From an uncultured Methanospirillum sp. (GTDB taxonomy: Archaea > Halobacteriota > Methanomicrobia > Methanomicrobiales > Methanospirillaceae): DNA of 64,000 nt. The translations under genes and the position numbers were made by a program. Positions 18,564-26,884 of the stretch are shown here, one piece after another. Numbering within the stretch: position 1 is the first letter of the stretch; each line of letters opens with the position of its first letter. The notes under the pieces are model-generated. The model was not told the DNA's origin, did not search any database, and worked only from the letters and a program-made list of their open reading frames with translations. The DNA is taken from positions 1,240,001 through 1,304,000 of the forward strand of contig NZ_OY764544.1 of the NCBI RefSeq assembly GCF_963668475.1. Direction: 5' to 3'.

Positions 18564-18843
18564 GCAGACAACACCACAGTTTAACGACGAACTTGGTGCA
18601 CGTAATGCTCGAAGAGATCGGGATATTGGCATGTGGATGCCTGAAGAACAGGAACGCCACCAAAAGGTTAGCGGTCGGAAATCTCAATAGATATATCATT
18701 TTTATTAGGCATCTTAAATTTTGAATAATTCAAGTATTTTCTGATAGTTGGAAGATCCTGCGCCTGATCACCGACGTCGGGATTCTAAAATCGATACATA
18801 TTAATGCAACCATTCCACAGGATTACTATCCAGTTTCTGGGTG

Positions 18844-19680
18844 ATGAATGTGGGAAAAAAATTCTATTTTATTATCGGACTGCTCATTGTAGCATGCATC
18901 ATTTCGGCTTCATTTGCTGAAACAACTGCAAACAAGACGAGCAGTGTCAAGTCGGTTGCCGTAAGTGCTAAGAACCTGAGTGCTACCACGGAGATGGAGA
19001 AGAACAACCAGATGCAGATGGGATATGTCTGTAATCAGCCGTATGCAATCTGCGATACCGCGATCTGTGTTCCTGATAAGAATGATCCAACACTAATGAG
19101 ATGCTCCTGCTCTGTTGAGAACGGAAGTTCCATCGGTGGGGCCTGCTCTTCGTGGGAGCCGGTTGGCATCTACATGAACGATGACGGCGAATGGATGATC
19201 CAGGCGGGGTATTCAGTAGGACAGGTCACTTCTACGTTCTCATTCGCCCATGCAGCACCGGTTCAGGGCAATGAGATCGACCCGAACAACACGCCTTCGG
19301 ATTACCAGGGCGATGTGTACATGAAATCCTGCTCGAATGCAAGTGGAGATGGTATCTTTGCGGACTGCTGGAATGCACCGTGCACTGTTCTCCCGAAGGA
19401 TATCAATGCAGACATCAACACCGACAGACCGGCATCCCCGTATGCCGTCTGTGACTGTGGCCTCGAACTGAATAACTCTGAGTGGTATGTCGGGGTCCAT
19501 GGTGGTGACAAGTGCAATAACGAGTCCTACTGTAAGGACTTTATCATCTCTGCAGGTCAGAAGCACTCTACCGACCTGGGGATTCAGAAACTCGGGAACT
19601 ATCTTGCAGATAATCCGGGTGTTGACCCATCCCAGCCGTACAAGATAGAGTACTGCAAAAACTGCACAGACTGTTCATAG
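18844..19680 (+). CDS. secreted cysteine-rich protein of unknown function
   Basis: I do not recognise this family. The 278-aa protein begins with a clear signal peptide ('KKFYFIIGLLIVACIISASFAETT', cleavage probably after SFA near residue 25). The mature part contains about 20 Cys residues in spaced pairs ('CNQPYAICDTAICVPD', 'CSCSVENGSSIGGACSSWEP', 'CWNAPCTVLP', 'CDCGLELN', 'CKNCTDCS'), which suggests many disulfides or metal binding outside the cell. Several N-x-S/T sites fit archaeal N-glycosylation. A GTG one codon upstream is an alternative start. A strong terminator follows, so it is transcribed alone. A role in the envelope or sheath is possible but unproven. Confidence 0.75.
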   Translation: MNVGKKFYFIIGLLIVACIISASFAETTANKTSSVKSVAVSAKNLSATTEMEKNNQMQMGYVCNQPYAICDTAICVPDKNDPTLMRCSCSVENGSSIGGACSSWEPVGIYMNDDGEWMIQAGYSVGQVTSTFSFAHAAPVQGNEIDPNNTPSDYQGDVYMKSCSNASGDGIFADCWNAPCTVLPKDINADINTDRPASPYAVCDCGLELNNSEWYVGVHGGDKCNNESYCKDFIISAGQKHSTDLGIQKLGNYLADNPGVDPSQPYKIEYCKNCTDCS

Positions 19681-19690
19681 AATGATACAG

Positions 19691-19733
19691 GTTCCTCATC
19701 CTGATTCCAGGATCAGGGAACACTCTTTTTTTT
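19691..19733 (+). terminator. hairpin plus T-run terminator after the secreted protein gene
   Basis: GTTCC...GGAAC and ATCCTG...CAGGAT form a nested stem (19691-19721) with small internal loops, followed by eight or nine T residues (19725-19733). It is placed 10 nt after the stop of the cysteine-rich gene. Confidence 0.8.
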
Positions 19734-19815
19734 ATTAACCAGAAGTATTGCACTCATCGGGAATTGTTTTCGCATCTTCGTTCACCAGAGATTACATATT
19801 TGTGGAGATACCTGT

Positions 19816-20388
19816 TTGACTAAATCGCTGGATACATTAAGTCCTGAAGAACTGGGCCGACTGTTTCCGATCATTCTCACGGAATATGACCCGCAGTGGG
19901 CAGAACGATATGAGACTGAAAAACGGGAGATCATAAGAGCAGTGGGCAGGGATAAGATTGTAAGGATATCGCATTACGGCAGCGCATCTGTTCCCGGTAT
20001 CATTTCAAAGCCTACCATTGACATCCTGCTTGAGGTGATTGATGAAGTTCATACAGAGAACCTCATCTCTTCAATAATTAACATCGGGTACCTGTATGAT
20101 CCCCAGCCCCACAATCCTGCTCCCCATATGATGTTTATGAAAGGGTATACCCCGGAGGGATTTGCAGGTCAGGCGTATCATATTCATGTCAGGTACAGCG
20201 GAGACTGGGGTGAACTCTACTTCAGGGATTACCTGATCGAGCATCCGGAGGTTGCAGTCAGGTATAGTGACCTTAAACTCAGGCTGATGGAGAGGTACGA
20301 GTTTGATCGGGAGGGATACACGAGGGGGAAGACTGAGTTCATCACTATGATTACAAGGGTAGCAAGGAAAGAACTCCAGAAATTCTGA
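19816..20388 (+). CDS. GrpB/UPF0157 family protein (nucleotidyltransferase-like fold)
   Basis: This 190-aa protein matches the GrpB (UPF0157) family, with 'YDPQWAERYETEKREI', 'HYGSASVPGIISKPTIDILLEV' (the GS..VPG...KP.ID signature of the nucleotidyltransferase-like fold) and 'HIHVRYSGDWGELYFRDYL'. The only start giving the full family N-terminus is TTG at 19816, supported by GGAG at 19804-19807. The family is widespread but its reaction is not established; some members are fused to dephospho-CoA kinase. Confidence 0.85.
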   Translation: MTKSLDTLSPEELGRLFPIILTEYDPQWAERYETEKREIIRAVGRDKIVRISHYGSASVPGIISKPTIDILLEVIDEVHTENLISSIINIGYLYDPQPHNPAPHMMFMKGYTPEGFAGQAYHIHVRYSGDWGELYFRDYLIEHPEVAVRYSDLKLRLMERYEFDREGYTRGKTEFITMITRVARKELQKF

Positions 20389-20405
20389 AAATAAATACTT
20401 GAGAA

Positions 20406-21515
20406 TTATACCTCAACCAGCCGGTACTCCCTGCTCCCGAGCCCCATCTTCTCACCGTATCGGGTCTGATGATCACCATCAACCTTTGCCCACAACCCGG
20501 AGAACTTATGCTCACCCGGAGCGTGGTGCTCATGCAGGCAGCTCTCCTTTATTCCCGGCTGTTGGTTGATTAAATCAACGGCTGCTGCATCGATCGCAAC
20601 CGGATCAGTCGAGGCAAGGAACCCGATGTCAGGCACTATCGGTGCATCACTCCAGGGAACGCAGTCACAGTCAGGGGTCACCGACATCACGAAACTCACA
20701 TAGATGACTTTTCCCACCTTTCCTTTCACAGCCCCGGCTGCATACTCGACCATCCTCTCGATGAATTTAGGGACATCATCCTTCCAGTTGAAGTCGATAG
20801 CCTCCTGCGGGCAGACCTGCAGACAGGCAGAGCAGCCGTAGCAGATTGACTTCTCAACACGGGCCAGTTTACCGTTGCATCTTATGGCATCGAACGGACA
20901 CTGGGTCACACAGAACCCGCACCCGACACAGGTCTGTGGATCGATATTTGCCTGCATGCCCTGATGCTGATCCCTCTTTCCGAGCGGAGTTGCACACCCC
21001 ATCGCGAGGTTCTTGATGGCACCACCAAACCCTGAGAGGGCATGACCCTTGACATGAGAGAGGACGATCATCGCATCAGCCTCGGCGATATCTCCTGCGA
21101 TCTTCACTGAGTTGAAATGTGTTCCACTGACCTCAACCACTCTGACATTATTTCCGGTCAACCCATCAGCAATTGTAACCGGTGCGTCAACAACAGCGTA
21201 ACAGAACCCGTGCCTTATTGCAACCTGCAGATGATCAACCGCGTTGTGACGGGCACCGATGTACATCGTATTTGTATCGGTCAGGAACGGTTTGCCTTTC
21301 AGACCTTTGATCTCATCAACCACCTGCCTGACAAAGACCGGTTTGATGTATGTATCATTTCCGAGCTCACCAAAGTGAAGTTTTACCGCTGTGAGATCAC
21401 CCTCTTCAATCCGGTCTGAAAGACCGGCAGCCTGCAGAAGTTTGGTGATCTTTGTGAGATTATTCTCATCCGGACTCTTAATCCGCATTCGTGCAAGAAA
21501 GACATCGCTAACCAT
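20406..21515 (-). CDS. DUF362 protein with internal 2x[4Fe-4S] ferredoxin domain
   Basis: This 369-aa protein has a DUF362 domain split by a bacterial-type ferredoxin insert. DUF362 parts are 'VKLHFGELGNDTYIKP' near residue 45, 'VLSHVKGHALSGFGGAIKNLAMG' in the middle and 'ASTDPVAIDAAAVDLI' near the end. The ferredoxin motifs are 'CVGCGFCVTQCPFDAI' and 'CYGCSACLQVCPQEAI'. The family is common in methanogens and anaerobes, and its reaction is not established; electron transfer or metal/cofactor handling is plausible. It is transcribed alone. A second DUF362 protein with a different domain order lies at 27718. Confidence 0.87.
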   Translation of the reverse strand: MVSDVFLARMRIKSPDENNLTKITKLLQAAGLSDRIEEGDLTAVKLHFGELGNDTYIKPVFVRQVVDEIKGLKGKPFLTDTNTMYIGARHNAVDHLQVAIRHGFCYAVVDAPVTIADGLTGNNVRVVEVSGTHFNSVKIAGDIAEADAMIVLSHVKGHALSGFGGAIKNLAMGCATPLGKRDQHQGMQANIDPQTCVGCGFCVTQCPFDAIRCNGKLARVEKSICYGCSACLQVCPQEAIDFNWKDDVPKFIERMVEYAAGAVKGKVGKVIYVSFVMSVTPDCDCVPWSDAPIVPDIGFLASTDPVAIDAAAVDLINQQPGIKESCLHEHHAPGEHKFSGLWAKVDGDHQTRYGEKMGLGSREYRLVEV

Positions 21516-21605
21516 GAACTCGCCTGTACCGAGATCAACGCAAGAATATAAGAACCATCCTGCCTAGAGACAGGTGGCTGAGCAACGAGATCTCTCGCGG
21601 TTGGA

Positions 21606-22844
21606 TCATTTCCTGGCAAGAACAACAAGGCCATAGGGATGGGCAATCATCTGCGATGAATTGAATGGAATTTTAGAGAGGATCTCTTCAAGTTCTTCTT
21701 TTTTATACGCTGCGTGGACAGATGTTTCAAATCCCTTTCTGATCTCCTCTGAACTGCAACTCTCCTGCATAAACCTGAAGATTTCAGGCGAGAGATCACG
21801 TTTCAGATCGGTAACCATCACCCTCCCTCCGGGCTGGAGTACGCGGTGAATTTCAGAGAAGACTGCTCCTGCATCTTCCCATTCATGGAGCGACCCGTTT
21901 GAGAATGCCAGAGAGAACTGGTTATCCTCAAATGGCATCATAAGAGCGTTGCCTTCCTGATACCTCACCCGGTCTTTCAGATCATACGAGATCACATTTT
22001 CAGTGGCGAGTCGAATCATTGCAGGACTTATCTCAAGTCCGGTAAGGGTTGTCCCATCTGTCTTCTTAACCCACTCAAGCCCGTAATACCCGGGTCCCGG
22101 GCCGATCTCAAGGCCTTTGTCACCTGGCTGTGTCAGTTTTACAAGATCGTCAACCGGAAGATGCCCGGCATCACGAAGCCCGCGTTGCATGATGTCATAT
22201 GCTGCAACGGTGATCTCATCCTGAATTCCATCTACTGTTTCCGGCACTCGTGTTTCAAACATAACTGGGATTTCCTTTGGGGAGAACGGGAAGGGATCTG
22301 TCTGGTACCTCCGGTCAACAACCTCTTCAAGCCGAAGGAGTCTTCCGTCTTCATATGTAACAAGGGGGATCTTCCCGGCTCCACGCTCTTTTTTAAGTCC
22401 GGTGAGTTCTGTGATGAAGGTCATCTCATCCTCAACTCCGGTGAAATGGGAGCAGAGATCTGCAAACTGGTACCGCTCATTCTCGGGCAATCTGGAGAGA
22501 CAGGATTCTAAAAATCCATAAATCTTCTCTTCAGTCTCAAGAAGCCAGAGTTCTCCTTTTTCTGCAGGAACTACCCTGATGACCCTCCGGTTGTCAGGAT
22601 CCTGGACCCTGCAGACAAACCCTTCCCGTTCGAGATAATTAACAAGATCTGTAGCTGAACTGGGAGTAATTCCCAGCATTCCGGCAATATCTCCCATGCA
22701 CACCGGAGAGAAGTACGACGTGTACAAAATCTCAATCGCTCCAGGACTCAATAGGTTCTTACGCCCCCGGTCTGTTCCAAAAAGCATGCTAATGGCGGTT
22801 GCGACAAACCCAAGTGAGAGCCTGAGGTGTGATGTTGGATCCAT
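21606..22844 (-). CDS. MarR-family regulator fused to SAM-dependent methyltransferase
   Basis: Residues 1-150 are a MarR-type winged helix ('MGDIAGMLGITPSSATDLVNYLEREGFVCRVQDPDNRRVIRV'). A linker of about 80 residues follows, then a class I methyltransferase from about 225: motif I 'GLEIGPGPGYYGLEW', 'TLTGLEISPAMIRLA', 'GNALMMPFEDNQFSLAFSNGSLHEW', 'LQPGGRVMVTDLKRD'. ATG 22844 is chosen; a TTG three codons upstream is unlikely. No Shine-Dalgarno precedes it, and an A/T-rich box lies about 32 nt upstream, which suggests a leaderless or near-leaderless mRNA. Two palindromes flank that box, so the protein probably represses itself. The methyl acceptor is unknown. Confidence 0.88.
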   Translation of the reverse strand: MDPTSHLRLSLGFVATAISMLFGTDRGRKNLLSPGAIEILYTSYFSPVCMGDIAGMLGITPSSATDLVNYLEREGFVCRVQDPDNRRVIRVVPAEKGELWLLETEEKIYGFLESCLSRLPENERYQFADLCSHFTGVEDEMTFITELTGLKKERGAGKIPLVTYEDGRLLRLEEVVDRRYQTDPFPFSPKEIPVMFETRVPETVDGIQDEITVAAYDIMQRGLRDAGHLPVDDLVKLTQPGDKGLEIGPGPGYYGLEWVKKTDGTTLTGLEISPAMIRLATENVISYDLKDRVRYQEGNALMMPFEDNQFSLAFSNGSLHEWEDAGAVFSEIHRVLQPGGRVMVTDLKRDLSPEIFRFMQESCSSEEIRKGFETSVHAAYKKEELEEILSKIPFNSSQMIAHPYGLVVLARK

Positions 22845-22855
22845 TGCGTACAATA

Positions 22856-22871
22856 TTTAGGATATCCGTAA
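22856..22871. promoter_or_regulatory. proximal operator half-site for the MarR-methyltransferase
   Basis: TTTAGGATATCCGTAA is a 16-bp near-palindrome, two bases away from the perfect copy at 22883. It lies between the A/T-rich promoter box (22871-22882) and the start codon, where a bound repressor would block initiation. Confidence 0.65.
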
Positions 22872-22882
22872 TTATTAATATA

Positions 22883-22898
22883 TTACGGATATCCGTAA
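22883..22898. promoter_or_regulatory. distal perfect palindromic operator for the MarR-methyltransferase
   Basis: TTACGGATATCCGTAA is a perfect 16-bp palindrome, a size and symmetry typical of MarR dimer sites. Its centre is 27 bp from the centre of the proximal copy. The two flank the A/T-rich TATA-like box, and GGATATCCGTAA also forms a 12-bp inverted repeat across the pair. Confidence 0.7.
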
Positions 22899-23010
22899 CA
22901 TTTGTTTTGGCACATCTATCCAGAAAGCATGAATCTGAAGAACAAACGAAACAACTGAAGACCGGTTGAAATTGGGAAGATTTGAATAAAAGGCCCCCTG
23001 ATTTCAGGTC

Positions 23011-23934
23011 TTATCCAACCCCAAGCAGAAATGCAACCCCGGGAATTGTCGCCAGTGAAAGGATTGTTGAGATAAACACCCCTTTAGAAGCAATCTCAGC
23101 ATTCACACCATACTCCTCTGCAAGGAGAACTGTGTTCGCGGCAATCGGCATAGCTGCCAACAGGACCGGGACACTGAGAAGAAGCGGGTCAGAAACAAAG
23201 GGGCGGAGCAGAACCAGAACAACCAGTGGGATGATACCAAGCCTGAAGGCTGAAATTACCCAGATCCTGAAGTCGCCAAACATCGAGCAGAATGGCAGGG
23301 GGGCCAGAAGTGCTCCGATCACGATCATCGCCAGCGGCGTTGTCACAGAACCGAGCAGGGAGATAGAGTCTGAGAGCGGTGATGGGATCGTAACTCCTGC
23401 AAAGAAGAGGAGCAGTCCGAGAAGAGATGAGACCAGACCGGGTGAGAGGATCCGCTTCAGGTCAGGATTTTGTGCAAGATCAGGCCTGAGCAGAAAGACA
23501 CCGACCGTGAAGACCAGCAGGCCGAACGGGATATTAATGAGTGTCACATAGAAGAGTGACTCCTGCCCGAAGAGAGCCTGACAGACCGGGTAGCCCATGA
23601 ACCCGAGGTTGGAGAAGATCAGCATGAACCTGAAGACACCTGCCTCAAACCGTGAACCTGAAAGAAGGTATGGGACTAGGAATGCTGCAGCAAATGAGAC
23701 GCCATACACCACAAGTTCTATCGTAAAGATCACCAGGATCTCGTGAACACGGTCAGGAGTCACCGGAACCTGCATACTCTCTATGATCAGGCATGGTAAT
23801 GTGATATTGACAAGCAGCGATGAAAGGCCTGTCACACCCGAGCGGGTGATAACCCCGGTACGATATGCCAGATACCCGACAGCGATCAGGATGAATAAGG
23901 TGAGAATACTCTCAATAATCGGAATAAGATCCAT
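23011..23934 (-). CDS. AEC-family permease (auxin efflux carrier/malonate transporter-like)
   Basis: This 307-aa membrane protein has about ten hydrophobic segments in two five-helix halves, the AEC (Mem_trans) layout. Family marks are 'GYLAYRTGVITRSGVTGLSSLLVNITLPCLI' at the start, 'FSNLGFMGYPVCQALFG' in the middle and 'AAMPIAANTVLLAEEYG' near the end. AEC proteins export or import organic acids or amino acids by ion coupling; the substrate cannot be told. It lies downstream of the MarR-methyltransferase on the other side of its operator region, so it is not in the same transcript. Confidence 0.9.
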   Translation of the reverse strand: MDLIPIIESILTLFILIAVGYLAYRTGVITRSGVTGLSSLLVNITLPCLIIESMQVPVTPDRVHEILVIFTIELVVYGVSFAAAFLVPYLLSGSRFEAGVFRFMLIFSNLGFMGYPVCQALFGQESLFYVTLINIPFGLLVFTVGVFLLRPDLAQNPDLKRILSPGLVSSLLGLLLFFAGVTIPSPLSDSISLLGSVTTPLAMIVIGALLAPLPFCSMFGDFRIWVISAFRLGIIPLVVLVLLRPFVSDPLLLSVPVLLAAMPIAANTVLLAEEYGVNAEIASKGVFISTILSLATIPGVAFLLGVG

Positions 23935-24132
23935 TATTTCAGCCAGAACTGATCAGAAACTCAGCAGGAGAAGAGATAAGGTTGGGGGTTGGCAGAACGA
24001 AATGACCCAACGGTGGCTTTTAATCACCTGATCCCAGTGCCCGGAATACGTGATACAGCGGGGATAACCGATCAATCCATTTGGTACTGAAAAAAGGGTA
24101 CGTGATCCTGATGAGATCGAATGAATCAGAGA

Positions 24133-26370
24133 TCAGATCTTAAACCGCTGCATTTCCCCATTCAGATCATCAGCGACACGGTTCACCGAGAGCATAACCT
24201 GGCTGACATCCTGGATGGAGGAGGAGGTTTCATGAGTGATCTTCTCGGTATCAGCCGCTTGTTCGGCGGTCTCCTGGAGTGTCTTGAGTACCAGGTTCAC
24301 GATAGCGGTGACCTCCTCAACAGCAGCAGCCTGTTCTTCTGATCCGGCGGCAACATCGGTGATCTTATGGGATATCTCCCCGACAGACTGGACTATCTCC
24401 TTGAAGACCACAAGAGTCCGGGAGACTGAATCAATTCCTGACTGAACCTGCTTGTTTGCATCGTTCATGACACTGGCAGCGTTGTCAGACTGGCTCGTCA
24501 GGTGGGTTATCATCTCTCCGATCTTCTCAGCCGAACTCCGCGACTGGGTCGCGAGATCCTTCACCTCGTTTGCAACAACTGCAAATCCCATCCCTGCCTC
24601 ACCTGCCCGGGCAGCCTCGATGGCAGCGTTCAGGGCAAGCAGGTTGGTCTGATCAGAGATATTGGTGATGATGGTGATCACGTTGCTGATCTCTGCCATC
24701 TCTTGGCGGATCGACTGGATCATTAGATCAAGGTTCTTGGTTGAAGAGTCGATACCCGTCATCCCTGCTTCGGCAGTCCGTGCCAGTTCCTCTCCCTTCA
24801 TCGAGAGATCGTTGGTATTGATCGCAAGACCGGAGACCCGCTCGGCCTGCACAGAGATATCAGAGACCGCCATCGAGAGATCTTCAATCGTCTTCAGGAT
24901 CTCTGCGACACTCTCCTGCCCCTTACGGGAGTTCTCACTCATATTTGTCATATAACCGGCGGCCTGTGATGCTCCGGAGGTGATCGACTGAATACTGGCC
25001 TCAACCTCCTCTGTTCGTGCAGTAAGGGTGATAACACGTTCAGAGATCACCGATACAGTCTGGGAGATCTGATCTCCCAGGTGGTCGAGAGAGTCACGAA
25101 ACTCGGCAAAACTGCCAGATACCGGGATAGAGGGATCAAACCGATCTGAGAAACAATTCTCTGCATAACTTTTGGAGAGGCGTATCGCCTCGTTCAATGG
25201 CAGAACAACCGCATCAAGGAGGGTATTGATACCGGTGACAATCTTGTGGTATTCCCCTTTATACTTCCCTGTATCAGCCCGCTCTGAGAGTGAACCGCTG
25301 CTCGCATGGGTAACAAGAGTATCAAGATCCAATGCAAGCCCGGAGATGGCGGATTTCATCGTGACCATCGCTTTCCCGAGGGTATCCTCATCAGATACGA
25401 CCGGTATGGAAACCCCGAGATTCCCTTTTGCGATCTCCTGGGCAGCAAGAGCCTTCTCCTCAAGATTACTCTGCATCACCACGAATACATCGTTTAACCG
25501 GTCAATCTCCGTCATACCACTCTTTTCAACCTCACTCCTGCGGAGATCCCCCTGTCCTAGCTGCTCTGCCTGCACGGTCAACTGCCTAATCGGGTTGCTG
25601 ATGGTTCTCGCGAAGATGTACCCGACGATGATAACCACAATCATGGTGATGAACGTGACCAGGACTATCAGCCAGGTTACCCCCGCGGTCTTGTCATTGA
25701 TGGTTGTGGTGGTCTGATTGACCCGGGTGTTGATCTGTTCTTCGATCTTCCTGACCGGCTCCGAAAACTCATCAATGTAGGTGGTCGCCCCGATACGGAG
25801 CGTAACCCCGTCAGCAGTCATTAAGGTCGTACAGATGAAATACCCGAACTTATCCCTCATAACGCCGTCAGCATCTTTCCAGGGATAGTATCCATACGTG
25901 TCCTGACAGTTGGCCCCCTTGGTAAGGATTGCATAAAACTCAGGGTTCGATGTCTCCATCGTGTGATAATAGGTACCAACATTTTTGTTGTTGCTGTGGA
26001 ACCGGTTAATCAGGGTCTGGGCATCCATGCCGGTAGTATATCCGGTCTTTCCCACCGACTGCACGATGATCTTCTGAAATTCAGGATCAGCCTGCAGATC
26101 AGCGATTGTCTTCCCAGGATTCGCACGGAGATAGATGTCAACCTGTTTTGCCACATCCTCTGCAATACGGCGGATCATCTCCTCGCCAAGCGTGTCCATC
26201 GCTGCCCGTGCATTATCCACCGACTCCATCCCGATGACCCTGGCATCCTCAGCAGTAGAAACTCCGAGTTTCTGTGTCTCGTTGATCGACATGAAACCGA
26301 TAACCAGAAGCGGAATCAGCGATATCGCAACCATGATTACCAGCAGTTTGTATAAAATAGGCCAGTTCAT
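24133..26370 (-). CDS. methyl-accepting chemotaxis protein with extracytoplasmic Cache-like sensor
   Basis: This 745-aa receptor has TM1 (7-28), an extracytoplasmic sensor (29-230, Cache-like: 'NRFHSNNKNVGTYYHTME', 'YGYYPWKDADGVMRDKFGYF'), TM2 (232-254), a HAMP domain (255-305) and two further HAMP-like repeats up to about 400, then the long signalling coiled coil with the hairpin tip 'LLALNAAIEAARAGEAGMGFAVVANEV' (577-603). It would signal to CheA/CheW to steer archaella; no che genes are in the window. ATG 26370 is preceded by AAGGTGG. The mRNA carries a strong upstream ribosome site that opens a different frame, so translation may be coupled. Confidence 0.93.
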   Translation of the reverse strand: MNWPILYKLLVIMVAISLIPLLVIGFMSINETQKLGVSTAEDARVIGMESVDNARAAMDTLGEEMIRRIAEDVAKQVDIYLRANPGKTIADLQADPEFQKIIVQSVGKTGYTTGMDAQTLINRFHSNNKNVGTYYHTMETSNPEFYAILTKGANCQDTYGYYPWKDADGVMRDKFGYFICTTLMTADGVTLRIGATTYIDEFSEPVRKIEEQINTRVNQTTTTINDKTAGVTWLIVLVTFITMIVVIIVGYIFARTISNPIRQLTVQAEQLGQGDLRRSEVEKSGMTEIDRLNDVFVVMQSNLEEKALAAQEIAKGNLGVSIPVVSDEDTLGKAMVTMKSAISGLALDLDTLVTHASSGSLSERADTGKYKGEYHKIVTGINTLLDAVVLPLNEAIRLSKSYAENCFSDRFDPSIPVSGSFAEFRDSLDHLGDQISQTVSVISERVITLTARTEEVEASIQSITSGASQAAGYMTNMSENSRKGQESVAEILKTIEDLSMAVSDISVQAERVSGLAINTNDLSMKGEELARTAEAGMTGIDSSTKNLDLMIQSIRQEMAEISNVITIITNISDQTNLLALNAAIEAARAGEAGMGFAVVANEVKDLATQSRSSAEKIGEMITHLTSQSDNAASVMNDANKQVQSGIDSVSRTLVVFKEIVQSVGEISHKITDVAAGSEEQAAAVEEVTAIVNLVLKTLQETAEQAADTEKITHETSSSIQDVSQVMLSVNRVADDLNGEMQRFKI

Positions 26371-26488
26371 ATTCCACCTTACACGACAATAAATCCCTGA
26401 AAATCCCGAATTGCACGAACCTAAACCGGGACAGGATAAGAAGGAATACGAACCAGACACAAGACAGGTCGCTGATACCGGCCTTCAT
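26249..26488 (-). CDS. possible upstream ORF overlapping the chemoreceptor start (79 aa)
   Basis: This frame begins 'MKAGISDLSCVWFVFLLIL' and runs 122 nt into the chemoreceptor gene in another frame. Its ATG has the best ribosome site in the area: GGAGGTG 8 nt upstream, and a consensus TATA box 63 nt upstream. A short hydrophobic stretch sits near residues 11-19. Nothing in it resembles a known protein, and the overlapping part is constrained by the receptor, so it may serve only to deliver ribosomes to the receptor start. Confidence 0.3.
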   Translation of the reverse strand: MKAGISDLSCVWFVFLLILSRFRFVQFGIFRDLLSCKVEYELAYFIQTAGNHGCDIADSASGYRFHVDQRDTETRSFYC

Positions 26489-26496
26489 ATCCCTGA

Positions 26497-26503
26497 CACC
26501 TCC
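26497..26503 (-). promoter_or_regulatory. strong Shine-Dalgarno in the chemoreceptor leader
   Basis: Reads GGAGGTG on the minus strand, 8 nt before ATG 26488 and about 126 nt before the receptor ATG. It suggests that ribosomes enter upstream of, and out of frame with, the receptor. Confidence 0.6.
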
Positions 26504-26550
26504 TACTCCAAGGTACCATATATTAATTTCGAGGGTGTCTATGGATCTCT

Positions 26551-26558
26551 TATATAAA
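26551..26558 (-). promoter_or_regulatory. TATA box for the chemoreceptor transcript
   Basis: The minus strand reads TTTATATA, an exact methanogen TATA consensus. Transcription should start near 26529, giving a leader of about 40 nt to the upstream ORF and about 160 nt to the receptor. Confidence 0.65.
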
Positions 26559-26884
26559 AAATTTCACAAAGCCAGGTAATGCGCAGAATAATTATCCATT
26601 GTTATCTGCACACATTTCATAATAATTACTCAATGCTCCTGATTTACGGGCAGTTGTAAGATCAACAGATTCAGAAAAGATATCGCTACATCCCATCTCA
26701 GGATGAGGATTAAATTTCTAACCCGAAAAGGTACCAGGAAGGTAATCTCATATCATCAGCAGTAGATGCATACGTAGTAACCCGGCTTTGCGTATCATGC
26801 AAAAACTGAATGCAAAGTCATTGAATCGAAGCATTTCAGATCTGAACGTATCCACAGCAGAACAAAAATGAGTTCTCTGATCAC
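26559..26884. other. intergenic leader region upstream of the RRM gene, with hairpin
   Basis: About 325 bases without a supported ORF. An imperfect inverted repeat ATGCATACG...CGTATCATGCA (26766-26774 with 26791-26801, one bulged base) could form a hairpin about 85 nt before the RRM start. No tRNA-like fold was seen. It may be the 5' untranslated region of the RRM mRNA. Confidence 0.4.

Noticed and set aside
18496..18690. 64-aa ORF overlapping the end of the 55-aa membrane protein
   Set aside because: No ribosome site and no recognisable fold; it might be a frameshifted cytoplasmic tail, but nothing supports that.
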